A stretch of DNA of 64,000 nucleotides, from assembly GCA_964563135.1 (NCBI GenBank), contig CAZLWV010000008.1, positions 1 through 64,000 on the forward strand, given 5' to 3'. Of the stretch, positions 61,376 to 64,000 are shown piece after piece. The notes beneath the pieces were generated by a model. That model ran no database searches. It worked only from the letters and a program-made list of their open reading frames with translations, and had not been told where the DNA came from. The translations under genes were made by a program, and so were the position numbers. Each line of letters begins with the position of its first letter. The first letter of the stretch is position 1. The DNA is from JAAYAY01 sp964563135 (GTDB lineage Bacteria > Planctomycetota > Planctomycetia > Pirellulales > Thermoguttaceae).

Positions 61376-61523
61376 TCGCCATGCTGCACGGGATCCATCG
61401 CCCAGGCAAATGACTCCCCCACCGCTTGCGGCAGGGTGTGCCTGGGCGTATGCTGCCGGAATCGGAGATTGCGTCGCTCGTTGGGTTGGACTGCTCGGTT
61501 CCTGTCGCCAGGAGGAAAACGCA

Positions 61524-61964
61524 ATGGATCCCGTGAAACGCTCGGCCACAATTGACGCCGGCAAGAAGGTGTTCTCGATCTTCGAGGAGTTCAAGAACTT
61601 CGCCTTCAAGGGGAATGTGATCGATCTGGCTGTCGGCGTGATCATCGGTGCCGCCTTCGGCAAGATCATCGACTCGCTCGTCAAGCACCTGATCATGCCC
61701 CTGATCAGCGTGATCATGCCCAGCGAGCAGGGCTACCTGGAGTGGAAATGGGTCCTCAATGGAAAAGAGATCCCGTATGGCCTGTTCTTGGGGGAAATCA
61801 TCAACTTCTTCATCGTGGCATTGGCGCTGTACATCTTCATCGTGAAGTTCCTCGGCCTGTTGATGAAGGCCAAGAAGGAGGAGGCCGCCGCACCGCCACC
61901 GCCGACCAAGGATCAGGAACTGCTGACGGAGATCCGCGATCTGCTGAAGCAGAAGCCGGCCTGA
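61524..61964 (+). CDS. mscL: Large-conductance mechanosensitive channel
   Basis: 146 aa from ATG 61524 with AGGAGGAAA 5 nt upstream. Inner-membrane safety valve opened by membrane tension. The N-terminal helix (FSIFEEFKNFAFKGNVIDLA), pore helix GVIIGAAFGKIIDSLVKH, second helix FFIVALALYIFIVKFLGLL and a cytoplasmic helix (QELLTEIRDLLKQ) are present. A short Pro-rich stretch (APPPPTKD) precedes the C-terminal helix. Confidence 0.95.
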   Translation: MDPVKRSATIDAGKKVFSIFEEFKNFAFKGNVIDLAVGVIIGAAFGKIIDSLVKHLIMPLISVIMPSEQGYLEWKWVLNGKEIPYGLFLGEIINFFIVALALYIFIVKFLGLLMKAKKEEAAAPPPPTKDQELLTEIRDLLKQKPA

Positions 61965-62183
61965 ATGGACTTGCGTGATTCCAGGAAAAGACCGCCACGA
62001 TTGCTGGCTGGTTGTCATGCCTGAGCCTTCTGACCTGCCCGTCGGCAGTGGCCGGATAGACTGGCCATCAATCGTCGCTTCCATCCACACAAGGTGGGTA
62101 GCGGCGCTGGAATCTCTCCTGGAATCACACAAGGCAATTTAGCCTATCCACTTCACCCGACCCATCCACCCGGCAGTCCAACC

Positions 62184-64000
62184 ATGAAATCAACGCTCTT
62201 CGCGCTGTCCTGCCTGTTGCTGGCAGTGCCCGTCCGGGCCGGCCAGCCGTGCCAGTCCCCTCTGGACGTGGTCAAGCCCCGGGTGCCCGACAGGCTCTGC
62301 CGCGTCACCCTCAACCAGCAGGAACTTGGCGGAGAGATTGATCGCCGCATCAAGAACTTGATCTATCAGAACTACATGGTGATCGACCTGGACGGCAAGT
62401 GGCTCGATCACTTCCGCCACCGCACGGACCGCGGCGACCAGAGCCGCGTCTACTACGGCATCGGCAAGGTGTTCGACGCCGGCAGCCTGTTTGCCGCCTA
62501 CACGGGAGACCCGAAGGTGGCCGCACGCACCCAGTACATCATCGACGAACTGGTCAAGTCCCGCGACCCCGACGGATACCTCGGCTTCTGGAACGTCGAG
62601 CCGGAAAACCGGCAGGACCACATCAACTGGATTCTCCACGAGCAGGAATACATCAACCTGGCGCTGGTTCGCAACTATCGCACGACCGGCAATCCCCAAT
62701 CGCTCGCCCACGCCAGGGTCATGGCCGACTACATCCTCAAGACCTTTCCCACGCCCCAGAATCCGTGCTACGACGCCGGCCAGATCTGCACCGCCGGCCT
62801 GCCCGAAGGGATGCTCGAGTTGTATCGGGTGACAGGCCAGCAGCGCTACTTCGATTTCGCCGCCGATGTGCCGCACGGAAACAACCGCGGCGAGGTCCAA
62901 CTCGCTTCGCTGCGGACGTGGGAACAGGATTTCAGCCGCCCCCCGCGCCACGTCTACGTCATGCTCGCACGCTGCTACGCCCAGACCGAGCTCTTCCGAC
63001 TGACCGGCGAGCAGAATCTCCTGAACATGAGCCAGCTCATGCGCAACGAGCTGCTGAAGAAGGGCGAGGGGGGCATGCTGGTCACCGGCTCCTGCTCCGA
63101 CGGGGAACAATTCACCTACGACCAGAACGGATGCGGAACGATCGGCGAATCGTGCGTCACCGCCTACGTGCTGCGCTGGATCGACAGCCTCATGCGGCTG
63201 GAAGGCGACATGCGCTACGGCGACCTGCTCGAACGAACCATCTACAACGCCCTGCTGGCGGCCAACTCGCCCGACGGACGCTGGATCCGCTACTTCACCC
63301 CCTTTACGGGCGAACGTCAGTACGATACCCGCGACTTCTTCTGCTGCTGCGGCAACTATCGCCGCGCCGTGGCCGAGCTGCCGCAGAAAGTCTACTACCG
63401 CACTCCGGAAGGCGGAATCGCGCTGAATCTCTTCACCAACTCGAAGAAGACGTTCGACGTGCAGGGCCAGAGTGTCACGATCCTGCAGGAAACCGTCTAT
63501 CCGAACGACGGGAATGTAAAACTGACGTTCTCCACCCAGAACCCGGTCGCGTTTCCGTTTCAATTCCGCACGCCGCGATGGTGCGAGAAGATCACCCTCC
63601 AGGTCAACAACGAAAGCCCGTTGGACATCGACCCCCTGCAGCAGAAACTCGGCTGTTGTGTGCTGGATCGAACGTGGAACAACGGCGACATCGTGCGGAT
63701 CTCGATGCCCATGGCATGGCGGCTGCTGCGAGGCCGGGGGGTACAGGACGGCCGCGTGGCGCTGTTGCGCGGGCCGATCGTGTATTGCGTCGGCAAGGAC
63801 CAGAACGCCCAACTGCTGGCAAAATGCTCCGAGCCGCGCAATCTCGTCGTCGATCCGGCCTCCATCACCGAACCGGTCAGAGATGACTCCGTTCGTCCCG
63901 GCGGCCTGAAAGTCGTTGCCAAAGCGTGGCTCAATCCGGAACGGGCCGGCGAAAAGGTCGATGTCACCCTGACCGAGTTCATCGACCCCAGCGGCCGGGA
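62184..64000 (+). CDS. GH127-type glycoside hydrolase (beta-L-arabinofuranosidase family), 3' end off window
   Basis: At least 605 aa from ATG 62184 (MKSTLFALSCLLLAVPVRAG). A signal peptide is followed by a six-hairpin alpha/alpha barrel and the start of a beta-sandwich domain. The Zn-binding and catalytic cluster of the family is visible as GESCVTAY (Glu and Cys, near residue 320) and FFCCCGN (near residue 386). Related enzymes release L-arabinofuranose from plant glycans. Exported to the periplasm. The gene runs beyond the right edge; 61965-62183 upstream shows no clear promoter. Confidence 0.88.
   Translation, partial: MKSTLFALSCLLLAVPVRAGQPCQSPLDVVKPRVPDRLCRVTLNQQELGGEIDRRIKNLIYQNYMVIDLDGKWLDHFRHRTDRGDQSRVYYGIGKVFDAGSLFAAYTGDPKVAARTQYIIDELVKSRDPDGYLGFWNVEPENRQDHINWILHEQEYINLALVRNYRTTGNPQSLAHARVMADYILKTFPTPQNPCYDAGQICTAGLPEGMLELYRVTGQQRYFDFAADVPHGNNRGEVQLASLRTWEQDFSRPPRHVYVMLARCYAQTELFRLTGEQNLLNMSQLMRNELLKKGEGGMLVTGSCSDGEQFTYDQNGCGTIGESCVTAYVLRWIDSLMRLEGDMRYGDLLERTIYNALLAANSPDGRWIRYFTPFTGERQYDTRDFFCCCGNYRRAVAELPQKVYYRTPEGGIALNLFTNSKKTFDVQGQSVTILQETVYPNDGNVKLTFSTQNPVAFPFQFRTPRWCEKITLQVNNESPLDIDPLQQKLGCCVLDRTWNNGDIVRISMPMAWRLLRGRGVQDGRVALLRGPIVYCVGKDQNAQLLAKCSEPRNLVVDPASITEPVRDDSVRPGGLKVVAKAWLNPERAGEKVDVTLTEFIDPSGR

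Noticed and set aside
1..64000. CRISPR arrays, rRNA genes, prophage modules or intact insertion sequences
   Set aside because: None seen on either strand; the only mobile-element trace is the transposase remnant at 45395-45520.

Overview
The window is a 64 kb, GC-rich bacterial chromosome segment with two assembly gaps (80 N at 49181-49260, 10 N at 53142-53151). Gene content points to a planctomycete, probably of the Pirellulales/Thermoguttaceae type. The indicators are an ECF sigma factor next to a Ser/Thr kinase fused to an ATPase and a formylglycine-generating-enzyme domain, TAT-exported Gfo/Idh oxidoreductases, a MoxR-DUF58-BatA-VWA operon, and several small proteins of types mostly known from this phylum. 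This assignment is inference; no rRNA or marker phylogeny is available in the window.

Layout. 1-5763 (minus): kinase, ECF sigma and peptidase T. 6144-6217: tRNA-Pro. 7002-8378: secreted Gfo/Idh oxidoreductase. 8551-15054 (minus): eight closely packed genes with one good promoter upstream: radical SAM enzyme, 79-aa protein, Ycf46-like AAA ATPase, Ycf35/DUF1257-like protein, DUF2997-like protein, a zinc-ribbon membrane protein with a degenerate signal-peptidase domain, a TPR protein and a PilT-like ATPase. I consider this the best candidate for an undescribed system. 15542-20888 (plus): kduD, proC, two small unknowns, an EfpL/YeiP-type elongation factor, a cysteine-cluster protein and hisS. 21546-24487: RavA-like MoxR ATPase with a VWA partner. 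26398-28104: RpoD-type sigma factor. 28321-37307 (mostly minus): guaC, a dynamin-like GTPase, a catalytically dead ketosynthase, a GNAT-like protein, a DUF819 permease and an EF-hand/secretin-N-like exported protein. 37558-40389: second Gfo/Idh protein and an orphan histidine kinase. 40732-45297: YbaK-type deacylase, VCBS-repeat protein and a large PEP-synthase-like protein. 45531-53600 (minus): NHL-VWA-MoxR-DUF58-BatA operon. 54097-58916 (plus): YrdC/YwlE fusion, rpiB, an unknown and two glycosyltransferases. 59396-61964: second RpoD-like sigma factor, a 55-aa zinc ribbon and mscL. 62184 to the right edge: GH127-type glycosidase.

Two patterns run across the window. First, an 85-bp hairpin-bearing repeat occurs four times, always in the same orientation; three copies lie 80-96 nt upstream of a minus-strand start codon. 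A degraded HUH/Y1 transposase remnant lies at 45395-45520, which makes a REP-like origin conceivable. Second, a sigma factor and a 55-aa double-CxxC protein appear to be duplicated together (26398/30155 and 59396/61208). Metabolically the window mixes housekeeping genes (hisS, proC, guaC, rpiB, YrdC) with saccharide and exported-oxidoreductase functions typical of polysaccharide-degrading planctomycetes.
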